Source: Warburgia ugandensis (lineage: Eukaryota; Streptophyta; Magnoliopsida; Canellales; Canellaceae). From it: a stretch of 64,000 nucleotides of DNA. This document shows, in pieces, positions 21,905 to 34,236 of the stretch. The first letter of the stretch is position 1, and every line of letters begins with the position of its first letter. The translations under genes and the position numbers were made by a program. The notes below the pieces were generated by a model that searched no databases, was not told the DNA's origin, and saw nothing but the letters and a program-made list of their open reading frames with translations. The stretch is from positions 37,891,217 to 37,955,216 of the forward strand of contig CP141139.1 of assembly GCA_035236585.1 (NCBI GenBank), given 5' to 3'.

Positions 21905-23015
21905 GCACTAAAGTAAAGACATATTTAATTGATACAACCAAAATCTAAATGACTCCTAACTCTATGTGATATGCAAACAAACAATCCCTAATGCTAGTGA
22001 GCTTAATTTGATTATCTTTGTTAATCTGTAGGTTTTAGCTTTTAACCTAAAGTTAAATGGCTCTTCCTTTAAATCATACTTGACTATTACTTGCCAATTA
22101 GGTCCTGCCCAATGTGGTTAATAAAATTCTAATAGAAGGAGGCATTTAGACCTCGACAATCATCAATAAAAGGCATGGAAAAATCACTTGGATTTTGGAT
22201 ACCCACTATAACCACAAAGTTCAAGATCCACTAGACTGACAAAATATCACCTCTTTCAAAAAGGGTTCCATGAGCTCAAAACCCTAAGTCTCTTGCTACT
22301 TGATTTTATATTAAGATTAACGACTAAGATCGTAAGCATAAATACAAAGAATTGATTTGATTTCCTAGGTAGCCCAAGGATCTGGTCATGAAATCCAATC
22401 CTTATCTTATGAGGGTTCTTATGGGGCCCTTACTAACATTATGTTTCATCCACCATAACGCAATAAATGTGCAGTGCAAGTACAAGAAAGAAAAATACAA
22501 CCTATATGCTATCCAACCAAAGGTTAGATAGGTGAATTATAATGCAAAACCCTAAATAAGATGTAACAATTAAGATAAATGACCCTAAACGATATGAATT
22601 ACTCTGCCAACCAAGACGCAAATAACACTACATGCAACTACACTAAGAAAAGTAAAATAAAGTGAGGGAAACTTACAGTGGCATTTTTAATGAAGATCAA
22701 GTATGTGCCACCATATCCCACATTTGTCCTGTATTAATACAACCCATTTATAATTGAATAAAGATATTGTAAGTTACAATGGGGCCTCTCTATATGTTCA
22801 CTCAAAAGAAAAAAAAATTAATATAAGAAAGCAATCAAAGTTGATGAAGGTCCTCTTGCCAATTTTCCCTCGCACAAGACAAGTAAGATGAATCAATTTA
22901 TGAGGAATCAACAAGACATCCAAATGCAAAGCAAAAATCCTAATCCAATGCAACCTATGACAATGACTAAAGATAAACAATTTAAATAAAGATCCAACCA
23001 CAAATCTATTGCGAT
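21905..23015 (-). other. 5' leader of E4
   Basis: Noncoding, 1.1 kb, between PBS and gag. It carries the conserved leader block at 22360-22470 and the 'ggatatggtgg.ac' phrase near 22700-22720 that all leaders in this window share. Confidence 0.65.
22360..22470 (-). other. Conserved leader block of E4
   Basis: On the minus strand: 'gttagtaagggcccc', then 'aagataaggattgg', 'atttcatgacc' and 'ccttgggctacctagg'. It is the most diverged of the five copies. Confidence 0.55.
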
Positions 23016-23033
23016 TCCCTAGCAATGGCACCA
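23016..23033 (-). promoter_or_regulatory. Primer-binding site of E4 (tRNA-Asp type)
   Basis: TGGTGCCATTGCTAGGGA on the minus strand against TGGCGCCGTTGCCGGGGA, the complement of the plant tRNA-Asp 3' end: 14 of 18 match. The four differences all fall at CpG positions of the tRNA complement and are all C-to-T or G-to-A. Confidence 0.82.
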
Positions 23034-23042
23034 AAATTTTGG

Positions 23043-25650
23043 TGTAGTTTCAAAATTACTTGTAAGCACACAAATGAAAGTAGTATTAGTAGGTGAGGGA
23101 GGTTTATCCCATGAGAAATCTCTTATATTATCAATAGATTGGATCTTTTTTAAATCACTTAACTTCACCCAAAGAAAGAGTTGATGACTAAACTAGGAAT
23201 TTAAAATAAGAAGGAAACTTGCATGAAATTAGAAACTACGAGTATGGGAAACTTGCTAAAAATAAAACTAAGTAATGAAAATGGAAACTTACCTAACTAG
23301 AATGCATTCAACTAAAGGAAACTAATGCAAAACTAGAATGAACTAATTGAGCAACTTAATTTAAGGAAACTACTAAAAAAGAAACTTTCCTAATTTAACA
23401 CTTTCCTAATTCTAGTACTTTCTCAAAATAGACCCTTCTATAACTCAAAAAGGAAACTTTCTAAATCTAAAATAAGATGCAAAAAATCAAATAGCAATTG
23501 GCTAAACAAGATTAAACAACTAAATTAAGCAAAAAGAAGAAAATAACCAAGTACCATGCCCATGATCTATGGATTGTGCACATGGTTCACAGGTTGAAAG
23601 ATAAGTAGATTTGATGCTTTAAATGCACACAAACATAAAACATAATCTATTTACATAATAAATAACTAAAAACCTAAATGGGTTCCTAAGGATTCAAGCA
23701 AATAGGATGTTTTGATGGCAGGAAACAAAGCATAAAAATTGAAGAGAGTAATTTTCAAGCAATAAAGCAATTGAATCAATGGCTTTTATACGAGATAATA
23801 ACATCTATCTAAAATTATTTAATAGCAAAATCATTCCATAATAAGAATCTTCAATGAATTTCATTAAATTAATGTCCAAATACATTAAGAATTGTGCACA
23901 TAATACATTTATGAAAATATGAAATTTGTACACAATTCAAAGCTCTAAAACTTCACCTAAACTACAACAAAAATACAATGTAATCATTTCAATATAAATT
24001 ATGATGAAATGCATAGAAAATCTAGCAAGCAATTGAATGGACAAGATGGATGGGATGATAAACTAACTATGGAAAAATTGCCTAAAACTAGTGGAATTGT
24101 AGGAGAAAAACATGAAATTCCTAAGAAGGAAAGCAAGGTTGCAAGATATTTCTTCTCTTAGATATCACTAGTATAGAAGAATTAACTTGAATCTTAGGAG
24201 AATGAGAAATAAAAACTAATATGAGTGAAGCAAAGAAAAGAGGGAAAGCTAAGTGGAAAGATGAGTATAGAACTAATAAGCAAAACAATGGGAAACTGAG
24301 GCAATGAAACTAAAATAATAAAATCAAACCATTAACCTATTGGAGAGAAAAATAAATAAATAAATAACAAGAAATAGAAAGGAAGAATATCACCATGGAA
24401 AACCAAGTCTAACTCCAAAGATCATTAAGCAAAGAGTGCAATGTTTCAAGGTTGTCTCACCCAACCTCTACTTAGTAGAAAACGTGGAAGGCTTGGGTAT
24501 TTATAGATGAATATTTTCACTTTGGTGAAAGCTTAGTTTAATAATGGGAGGTGCATCTTAATCTAAGAATTCAATTATGCAAGTTAAGTAGAGAGTGAGG
24601 GAAGAAAGCTAGGTGGAATATGATGTAAGCAAAGATGACATAAGAGAGTGACATGGCTGGTTTCCATGTTTGGAAGGGGGAGGCATCTTTTTCTTTGGAA
24701 GATAAGTGGATCTACTTCCCTTCTAATTGGATGATGAGTGGTTGGAAAGAGTGGAAATAAAAGAATAAAAATAGTAAGGAAAGATGGAGAAAAATCTAGG
24801 GTTTTATGTGCTTTGAATGGACTTAGATTTAGGGGTTTCCTAATTAGGAAACCACCAAAATTAATAGCCAATCAAGGGGGGAGGCATCACCTTCTAAGAA
24901 GGTGGATCCCTCCTTAATTGAAAAAAAAAGTGGAAACACTGGGGCATGGTGGAGAAAAGGGTGGGGTGAATGGAAAGTTTGATTTTGGCTCTTGATGGTC
25001 CACCAATGCATGATCAACTTACCTTGAAAATAATAATTTTTAACATAGAATAATTGCTTAAATTAGTGCTCCAATAGTATCACTCCATGTGGCTTGATGG
25101 CTTATTCCTTAGTGGCTTGAATGGCTAACTCCCTTGGTTTCAATGCTTGAACAGCTTGACTTCCTCAAGTTTCTTATTTAGATTAGGAAGCCTCTTGTAT
25201 GGCTCCAATTATCATGCAAATGATGGAAATGCATTGTGTTTGTGGCATGGATCATTTGATTCACCTTTCTTTCTTCCTATTGCCTTATGTTTATTGCACT
25301 AAGATGTTCCTATACTTTGATCACAATTTGAAACGGTGTTGTTTTGACTTTTATTTGATTTTTTAATCTTGGTGTTCAATTCTCATCTCAATCAATATTG
25401 ACCTTTAGATCACTTTTTCAACACCTACAAAAGATGAAAAATCATAATCAAATCCTAGAAAATTATGAAAATTCATATACTTACTCTAGATTAGCCTCTA
25501 AACCTACAAAATATCAAACTTTTGAATTATTAGGTTACAAATGCATGTGTTACAAAATTTAAAAAAAAAAAAAGAAAGCGAACCCTAGAATAATGTTATA
25601 TTTTGTAGCATATGAACTACTAATTGGGTACTTCTATGCAAAACTAAACA
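23043..25650 (-). repeat. 5' LTR of E4
   Basis: About 2.6 kb. It ends on the minus strand in ...GAAACTACA at 23043, nine bases before the PBS. The outer edge is set only by where similarity to 1-1330 fades (about 25650), so it is approximate. A TATA box lies near 24500. Frames within it (24584-24871, 25585-25821) show no conserved motif. Confidence 0.65.
24498..24505 (-). promoter_or_regulatory. TATA box of the E4 LTR
   Basis: TATAAATA on the minus strand, within CTATAAATACCC. Plant-type promoter element placed inside the LTR. Confidence 0.6.
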
Positions 25651-28600
25651 TGAGTGGAGTTGACCTCTAAGAAGCCAGCTTGGCCAGGATTCTAATAAGG
25701 AGCGAGTAGCAGTTTTAGTAGGAGGAGGATGCTTGGGGAGCAATGAAACCAAATTAGAAGTTATATATAAGAGAAAGATGTCCATGCCTTGGCTACTAAC
25801 AGCAAAACGTATTGTGGACAAACAAAAACAAAAAATGAGAAAGACAAAAGGGGAGAGAGAATACTAGAGGATAGAAAATGCATGAGAAAGAGGAAATCCT
25901 TAAGGGAAAAATCATTAGTTTTCAGGTGTGCTTCAATGATGAGGTAAGTAACTCTAAAACTACTAAGTTTTCACTCATTTTGTTTTTTAAAATCATTTGA
26001 AGTTTTTTTTTTTTAATGATGTTTTCATTGGATATTGAGTATATAAATTGATAGATGATAAGCTTGATTTTTTATTATGGAAATCATGTTTAAGACATCT
26101 TATACTAGTTGAAATTTTACGAGTTTATGTATGTTTTGGACTGAAATCAAGCTATGATAAAGACATTTGATTTAGGATATTCATGCTTAAGTTTGAGAAA
26201 TTTTTTATGAGTATTTAGAACTATTAAAACACCATGTTTTGTGATACAATTACTAGTGTTTTTGAGAATGAATTTTAACATCTTTTACATTCATTGGTAC
26301 TGATGTTATTTTTTTTAGCCAGAAAATGTGACTAATTTTATTACAAATATTCCTTAGTTTTCATGAATTTTATTGAAAATTTGAAGCATAATTATATGAA
26401 TGATTTATGTGTTTATCTATCATAAAAAACTCGGTTGAAATCAAGTTTTATCAATGAAATTTTAGCCTAATCATTAGCATGTTTATATGCTGTTTTTAAG
26501 CAAGTTTTTCAAAAGTGCATATACGTTTTTCTAGTTAGAGTTTATGGTCATGTTAAGTATCATTGTTTGAGCATATTTTCATGAAAAATTTTGGTCAAAA
26601 AGTGGTTTGGAAAATACATGTTAATGAGTAAGAAAGTGGGACATGAAAACTGAGTTTTAAACCATTGTAATACGTTGACTATTTTGCATGTTTTGCATAT
26701 GATTCTAAATTGCATTTTCATCTTAATATTTTAAGATTGAAACATGCATCTTTTTGGTTTGGTTTTTATTTAATTAAAAATGCAAAAAAATTTAAATTTT
26801 CGCAAAGGTTTTATGCAAATGAAAATAGCAGTTTAAACATGACCTTTGGAAAGAATGAAAATGTCTATTTGGACTATTTTTGGGTAGAAATCTTATCACA
26901 TTGATCACTATTGTGAATTAAAAAGCATACTTGAGAATCTTATTTAATGACTCTAAAGTTAAATCATTTTACAAGTTTGCTAAACTTTCAAATAGTTTTT
27001 AAGAATCTATGATAAGCTGATTTTGAGCATGCTTTTAGGACTAAATAATGTCAAAGTTTGAGACATGATTTGAGATTACTTTATGTCTGATTGTAGAATA
27101 TGGATATGCTTGAGAATTGATGTTTTGAACATGGTTTTCAAAACAATTGATGAACCATTTATCTTGAAAATAAGTTGCTGATGTGAGAATGTGACAATGT
27201 TTTGCACTTTAATTTGCTTGAAAGAAAAGCTATTGTATTATTACAATTGTGTTGAAAAGTGCATGAATGAGTTTTGCAAAATGTATGAGAGTATACTGAT
27301 ACCTAGTATTTGATATTTGAGATAGGTGGGAGAGCCTAGTGAGAGCTATGCTAGGAGATTATTACAGGTGGGCCACCTGGCCTCCAACCACAAGAGCTAG
27401 AAGGTACCCCAGCCCAAAAGGTGAAATTTTCTTGAATGGTGGTGGATTCCACCATATGTAACATGGCTACCTTTCAAGACAACCATAGGCCCTATAAGTA
27501 CATGGTGGAAATCCTTCTTGGTGTACCTAAGGGCACATATTGCAATAGGTATGTTCACAAACATAATTTGGATCCCATGATATTTTTGCTTTTTATGCTC
27601 TTGGTAAGTGAGATGGATGGTTTGACAGATGAACCTAGATTATGGATGAGCACTTATGACAATATTAGCAGATGTGCTGATGAGAGGATTAGAAATCCCT
27701 ATTGGCATAAGAATGTGCCAGATTGATTAGTTTCATTTCACTACTTCAATTGATTTTTATGCATCTTGGTTGTACATCAAATGGTAAGTTAACATTTATT
27801 GCATGTGTATTCTTAAAGTGTGCTCTAATGCATTGCATGAAGGATAGTAATTTAGTCATATCATTTATTGCATAGAGAAAATTGATTTCAAAGCATATAA
27901 GTGTTGTGTGCTATAATGCCACAGTTGCAATTTTGTAGTTTTGGTTTCATCTACTGAGCATATTCCCATACACTCAATTTGCTAAAAACCCTACAAATCA
28001 ACATGGCAAAGCTAGGAGCAAGACTTAAGGAGAACTTCAGCCACAAAGTGAGGCAACAAATTGTGTTGGCTATTATCTTCTTATTTTTAGTTTATTGATT
28101 ATTAATGTAATAGAGCACAATGTGCTAAGCTTTTAATTTTGGTAAAATTTTCATTTATGATGGGATGTGAATGAAATTTTTTTGGAAATCTCTATTTTTA
28201 AATTAAATGACATGTTATGATTCAGAAGTGGGTCATCTTTTAAAATGAATAGAATTCAAGTATTTTTGAAAACGATTGTAAGAAATTATGATTGATTTTG
28301 CAAAGAAATTTTCAAAATAGGGATCCCAACTTTCATAATAAGCTTTAATTTACTAGAAAAGGTGTTTCAAAAACTTGGACCATTATAGTATACCTTGTGG
28401 GATAAAAATGTTTTGCTTATTCAACATTAAATGGATTATTCCAGCCTCTATCAATTACAAGATATGTGGCAGTTAATAAGATCTACAATAAGGGGGAATA
28501 TGTGGTATGCAATCATAAAATGGAATGAAAGAATTAAGAGTTTGTTAAATAATATGAAGAAGGATCACAAAATGGCAACATCTCTTGATGGAAGGAGACT

Positions 28601-28676
28601 TTATTGATGTTATTAGATAAGCTACAAGTAAGGAGAAGTGATTGCAGAGATTTGACTCTATCCTTTCAAAATTTAA
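25651..28676. other. Unrecognised AT-rich 3-kb stretch
   Basis: Strongly T-rich on the plus strand, with many 'ttttgagaatg', 'aaacatg' and 'ttgcatgttttg' phrases. The style is that of a long, old LTR, but no termini, partner copy or PBS could be found. A 96-codon plus-strand frame (27436-27726, with 'RPYKYMVEILLGVPKGTY') is not recognised. 27330-27440 is slightly richer in G and C. This was the host DNA that E2 inserted into. Confidence 0.3.
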
Positions 28677-28681
28677 AGTGC
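28677..28681. repeat. Target-site duplication of E2, left copy
   Basis: AGTGC; the right copy at 52128-52132 is AGTGT, one C-to-T change. Confidence 0.72.
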
Positions 28682-30573
28682 TATTAAGTGTTTAATTTTG
28701 GCCTAAATACCCATAATTTAGTATTTAATTAGATCATCTATTTGATCAATTTTACAATTTTTAGATAAAATATGAATTTTAGCCTCAATTGATCATCCAA
28801 CCATTGATTTGTAAAATTTAATGATCAGATGATCATTAGAGTTAATCAGAGGTGTCATGTATAGTTTAGATGATTCTAATCTAGTATTTTGTTTTGTAGA
28901 TTAACCAAATTGTGGCTTGGATAACTGAGATCAAAATTCAACAATGCAGATCATCCTCTAAGGAATTGAATGATCAAATCAATGAACTAGATCACTCATA
29001 AGGAAATAGGAAATAGGAAACCCAGGAAAACAAATACACCTAAAAGAGGAAGGCTTAGGCTAGGCATTACCTAACATAAAAAGAAGGAAAGTGGGGGGAA
29101 ACAAAATTAAAAGGATGAGTTAGGCAAGGAACAAAAGAGGAAGCCTGGTGATATTATAAAATAAAAAAAAGAGGCCTCTCCACCATAGGCAAGAAGCCAT
29201 AAGAGAGTTACAGACTGCATCACCCCATCTCTTCTCCTTCTTTCTCTCAATCTCTCTTCTCTGCTAACTCTCTCTCTCCATGTCTTTCATTCCACCATTG
29301 ACTAGAGAGTCAGCCGTAGACATAACCATAGCCCCCTCTGTTTGCACATTGCTCTCAACCGTGGAACCCACAAGGGTTGCTAGAGAGATTGCCCCTTTCA
29401 ATGATCTTCTTTCTTAGCCTCAACTCTCCCTTCTTTTCTCTCTCACTCTCCTCCTCTTACTCTTACTCTCCCTCTCTTTCTCACCTGCACTATGTCTTCC
29501 TCACCACTGAACCAACCACACCCCCTCTTAGCTTTGTTCTCTACACTCTTTTTCTCTACCTCCCTCATCTCCATCTCGTCTCTGTCTTTCTCTCTCATTC
29601 TTTCTCTGCCTCCCTATTCTCTCCCTCACCTCTATCACCACTCTTCCTCAATTATTAGTCATCTCCTTTCTCTAGCAATTCACCATCGCTTTCTTCCTTA
29701 AGTTCTTATTTTTCTTTATGCATCTTGTATTGGGCATAACCCAACTTTGGTTTTCCCAAAAATCCCTTCTTTCCTGCTTTTTCCCCCTTCCTCGTAGTCA
29801 CCTTCCACCTCCAATAGATTTCCCATTCGTTTCTATTTAAAAATAAATAATAAATAATTCCATTTTTGCCCTTCAAACCTTAATTATAATTTCATCTATG
29901 TCCCTAATTTAATTCCATCTGTGTCCCTGTTCTTATTCCAGTTTTTCTTTATTCCTATTCTACCTATTTAGGAACTGTAGAATCCAGATCCAATTTGATT
30001 AAAGCTTACCTCAATTAATGGTTAGACTTAACAAACAAGATCAATATATTTCATGATATGTTTCACATTAGAATTCAAATTAGTTTCTAGATCTTATTCT
30101 TAGGATAATTCCTAGTTGATCTATCATCACTAATCTTCAATATGAAAATCTAGAAATTGATATAAGCCATCCAAGACCAAAAATCATTCCCTATTCTAGA
30201 TCATCAAAAATTTGGGGAATCTAAACAGTCTAGCCATTAGATCTTTAATCAAGGATCTGTTGGAGAGATTGATGAAGGTTGATCAATTTTGATGATAATA
30301 GATTTGAAGAATTTCATCATAATCAAGCTAGGAAAGTATATTTTATTTCTTTTTTAATTAATTTTATGGCTTTTTGAGCTTGGATTTTTGTAATTGTCAT
30401 TGCTTAAATAGATCTGAATTTTGAATTCATTGTTATTTAATTTATATTTTTTATTTTTGGATATCTAAATTTTATTTAAACTCCATCTTTTTAAGTTGAG
30501 TCTCAACAGGATCGACCCATACTTACATTAGTTGCACTTCAATAGCCTATGCACTTATGGAAAACAATCAACA
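28682..30573 (+). repeat. 5' LTR of E2
   Basis: 1,892 bp, starting TATTAAGTG (first G of the usual TG changed to A) and ending ...AATCAACA. It aligns with 50305-52127 over its length. TATA-like TATAAA at 29155-29160 is followed by a long C/T-rich strand (29225-29700). The end has 'gatcgaccc.tacttac' and 'gcctatgcactt', the family's LTR-end phrase. Plus-strand frames at 29377-29701 are by-products of the C/T run. Confidence 0.86.
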
Positions 30574-31790
30574 AGTTTTTGACATCATTGTCAAAGACTT
30601 ACAATGCTTTCATAAACTTTAATAAAAATATTTAAAAAATTAGGAATTGCATTCTTTTAGCATTTTAGGCATTTATAGGTGTATTTTTTAAATTTCTTAG
30701 TGCATAATCACTCTATTTTCTGCATTTTGTACTTATTGATATTTTTAGTTTTTAGGAAATTGGATAGTAGAGGAAATTGGCAAGTGGAGCTTCATCAAAT
30801 AAATAGAATTTCTCTGCTTTCCTAAAATCAGACTTTTTCTTTTTTTAGGGAATCCTATAATGAGGAACACTATAACTTGTAATTTCAATTCCAGTTTTAA
30901 AGGGGTTGTATTAAAATAAGACAAGTGTAGGGTAAGGTGGCCCACTCTCAATCTTCATTAGAAACCCCACTATAATTTTTCGTCACTCTTTTTATTTTTT
31001 TTAGTTTAGTAGCATTTAGAATAATTTTGTCTTGTTTAGCAATATAATTGCATATAGATAGCATATTTTATAATTGTTATATTTTAAGGTTTTCATTAGT
31101 TTATTGTTTTTAATTGCATTTTAGGGCATGTTTATCTGTTTAACGTGATTTATATGTTGATTGAACTATCATGGGGTGCAGAAATTAATTAGTAAGGGCA
31201 CCCAACCCCACAAGATCAAGGGTGAATTTAATAACCACCTCTTGGCCCACTTAGGATAATCACCACAAGTGCATAACTCAACCTCTCAAATTAATTTAAA
31301 ATTAATTAAAAGAGGCCTACAGGGCCATCACATGCTCATAGGACCCTCTTAATAGGACGCAATCTATTGTCACTTCATGGCTTCTGAGCATTATGGTTAT
31401 AGTAGGTGTCTTAAAATTCAAGTGATTTTCCTACACCTTCCATTAATGTGTGTTAAGGTTTAAATGCCTCCTAACACAAGGATTATATTAATCACTTTAG
31501 AGCAAAACCCAACTGGAACGCAGTAGTCAAGTCTAAAAGAGAGGAGTGTTAGATTAGGCTAATCTAAAAGCATTGACCTAACACAAATTCAAGAAAATCA
31601 AAATATTATTGCTTTTAGCCTCAAGGATTATTTGATTATGCCCTTTGTTTGTGCATCATTCTAAGAATTTAGGTTACATCATTTAGGGTAGTTTTTCTTA
31701 TTAAATAATAATAATAATAATAATTAGAAAAAAAAAAGAGACATGGTCAGTTGCATTTGATGAAAAATCTACACACTGATCAAAAGGGCA
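30574..31790 (+). other. PBS and 5' leader of E2
   Basis: PBS at 30580-30597: TGACATCATTGTCAAAGA, 10 of 18 against the tRNA-Asp complement, all differences C-to-T or G-to-A. The leader has 'aaattggcaagtgg', 'aagtgtagggtaaggtggccc' and the conserved block at 31150-31270. An (AAT)n run lies at 31704-31724. Confidence 0.68.
31150..31270 (+). other. Conserved leader block of E2
   Basis: 'gattgaactatcatgg', 'attagtaagggcaccc', 'caagatcaagggtg', 'ctcttggcccacttagg'. Equivalent blocks are in E1, E3, NA and E4. Confidence 0.68.
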
Positions 31791-31799
31791 ATTTACACC

Positions 31800-33420
31800 C
31801 AAGCATTAACAAAGAAGATATTTCCCCATGGAGAAACAATCTCCTCTTTAATGATGACGAACCACCCTCATCCTAGATAATGATGATGTTTCCTCATGGA
31901 CGAGCAATCCTCTCTTTGTTGCTGATGATCCTCCACCTCTATTTAATGATAATATACATCCATGAAGGAATCATTCTTTACCACATGGAAATAGGAGAAG
32001 GAAATATAACATGGAATGGGACCAACTTAGAACGCATGAGGATAATTAGTATAACCAAAATATTTATGGGAAAACACTAAGAAACTATTTATAGTCTAAT
32101 TATACTAGTATACATTCATGTATAAATTTACCTCCAAATGCTGGTATGATTAAATTAAAGGTGGGAGTAATACAATTACTTCCTAAATTTTATGCATTGG
32201 ATCGTGAGAGTCCTTGCTTGCATTTAAAAGAATTCGATGAAGTGTGCATGACCCAACAGGCACAAAACATTAAATTAGATATGGTAAGACTCAAACTATT
32301 TTCTTTTTCTTTAAAGGAAAAAGCTAAGATGTAGTTTCATTCATTCCTAACAAGTTCCATACGAACATGGCAAGAAATGACTAGAAAGTTCTTAAATAAG
32401 TTCTTTACTATACATAAGATAAATACTCTCCATCAAAATATAATGAATTTTACCCAAATAGATAAAGAAACTTTTTATCAATGTTGGGAAAGATTCAAGG
32501 AATTATTGTTAACTTGCCCACATCATGGATACAAATTTTGGCATCTCATTAGCTTCTTTTATCAAGGACTTAATTTTGATATGCACCAATTTGTTGAAAT
32601 GATGTGCAATAGCAATTTCTTAAACAAACATCCTAAAAAAGAGCAAGAGTATTTGGAATGACTGGTAGAGAGTGTAAACACTTGGGCTGATTTGGAAAAA
32701 AAACAGAGGCCATAGAAATGGGAAAATTTTCCTCTAAGAAAGTTGAGCAGGTGTGTGACATTTGTGAAAGTAACACACACCCCACTCAGGAATGTCTCAT
32801 CACTCTTGCATTTCAGGATGCGTTTCATGAATAGACACATTCTTATGAGCAACATTTTCCCCCCATCTTCAGAGACGTATAATTCCAATTGGAGTAATCA
32901 TCCTGCTTTCATTTGGAGACATTAATATTATGCCAATGTCTTACATAAGGTCCAATACCAACCCTATCACCAAAATCAAGGACCACATGCTCTTAAGCCT
33001 TACCTTTCTCTACCTAAGAGGAAAGTGGAGGATAACTTTCATCTTGACATGAAATACTAGGAGAAGAAAATTGCTCAAATTAAAGCCCAATTAAAAGAGA
33101 ACACAGAACCATGATTGAATCAAAGTACATGATGTCCCAAATGCTACAAACCATTGACAAAGGGCAGTATCCTATCCCACCAAATGAAAACCTTGATGAT
33201 ATGGATGTGGTAGGTGAGATTAATTCTTTAGTTACAACCATGGAACAAACAAAGGCAATTACCATTCTTCATAGTGGTAAAATAATTGAGAAATCTTGTC
33301 CTAAAAAGGTTGAGATAACATTGAAACCCAATAGGAAAAAATATAAATTTGTTGATAAGGAAAATGTTCCACCCATTAAGTCATATGGTATCCTTGTTCC
33401 ATTTCCATGAAGGCTGCATC
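31800..33420 (+). pseudogene. E2 gag with intact zinc knuckle
   Basis: The N-terminal part has an imperfect repeat, 'SPWRNNLLFNDDEPPSS' and 'SSWTSNPLFVADDPPP' (31823-31945), not seen in E3 or E5. The core (32146-32661) has 'GVIQLLPKFYALDRESP', 'LKLFSFSLKEKAKM', 'KFLNKFF' and 'CPHHGYKF'. The zinc knuckle (32754-32795) reads C-x2-C-x4-H-x4-C with all ligands. The C-terminal end has 'AITILHSGKIIEK', a phrase typical of plant Ty3/gypsy Gag tails. Breaks: stops at 32332 and 32659 and a one-base slip in the A8 run at 32696-32703. No pol sequence follows. Confidence 0.8.
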
Positions 33421-34236
33421 AAGTTCCTACAATTGTCTTTAATTATGAGAAGCAACCTGAAGATATTTTTATCTTGCCCTATGATGAAATGATAAATTCA
33501 AAATTGAAAGATAAATTTACTCACCATTCTTTTTCAAAGGCTTGTTCGACTTATTTTGTATGGTACCCAAGGATGTTTAACTCTATAAAAAAAATTTCTC
33601 TAAAAATTTTCCATCTGTAATAATTATGTACTATAGTTTTTTTTTTTTAGAACTTTCCTTTTCTACATCTCACATTTCTTCATTTATCAATGTATTATCA
33701 TCATCCTACTTTTTAAAAATGGAGGACAATGTTTCTTTCAGTATGGAGGGTGTAGAATTCTAGTAAATTCAAGTTTTTTTTTAGTTTTTTCTCTTAATTT
33801 CAAAAAAAATTAAATTTTTTTGAAATGTTTAAGTTAATTCCTACACTGATGAGGATTGGATTTTTTGAAGTATAGTCCAGTTAACTTTAGCTTATTAATG
33901 GAAATAAATATAATTAAGTCATTATTTTACTCATTTTCTAAAGTATTCCATGAAAACAAATTCTTAGGTCACATTTGTGCTCGTAGTTGCATATACATAG
34001 TCTAAATTGATAAGTAATTATAACTTAGAGATCCTCAAGAAATTCATTGAGGACCTATAATCTAAGTAAGCTTTAGAGCATTCTTTTTGAGAGGTTATAA
34101 GTGTTCTTAATTTTCTTCAGTGCGCATAAAGAAAATTTGATCCCACCAAGTCTTAAACTTGGCTAATTACCTTAATTATTAGAGTATTACCTTTAAAATT
34201 CTTGAAGTTCGTTGAATCTGATAAATTATAGGAAAC
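33421..34236 (+). other. 3' untranslated region of E2, first part
   Basis: After about 280 bases with no recognised motif, 'ggacaatgtttctttcagtatgg' style text at 33722-33745 marks the family 3' untranslated region. It then runs parallel to 43110-43530 of E3 until E3 interrupts it at 34236. Confidence 0.65.
34232..34236. repeat. Target-site duplication of E3, left copy
   Basis: GAAAC, identical to 49502-49506. Confidence 0.85.

Larger units (their letters stand above)
19111..25650 (-). mobile_element. E4: 3'-truncated Athila-like Ty3/gypsy element
   Basis: Minus-strand order: 5' LTR (25650-23043), PBS (23033-23016), leader, gag (21904-20290), protease (20262-19300) and the first part of RT, which resembles 40010-40220 of E3 and then stops near 19111. 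RT core, RNase H, integrase and 3' LTR are absent from this window. The best preserved PBS and protease of the window are here. The break coincides with a perfect tandem duplication, suggesting a deletion or repair event rather than insertion of a visible element. Confidence 0.85.
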
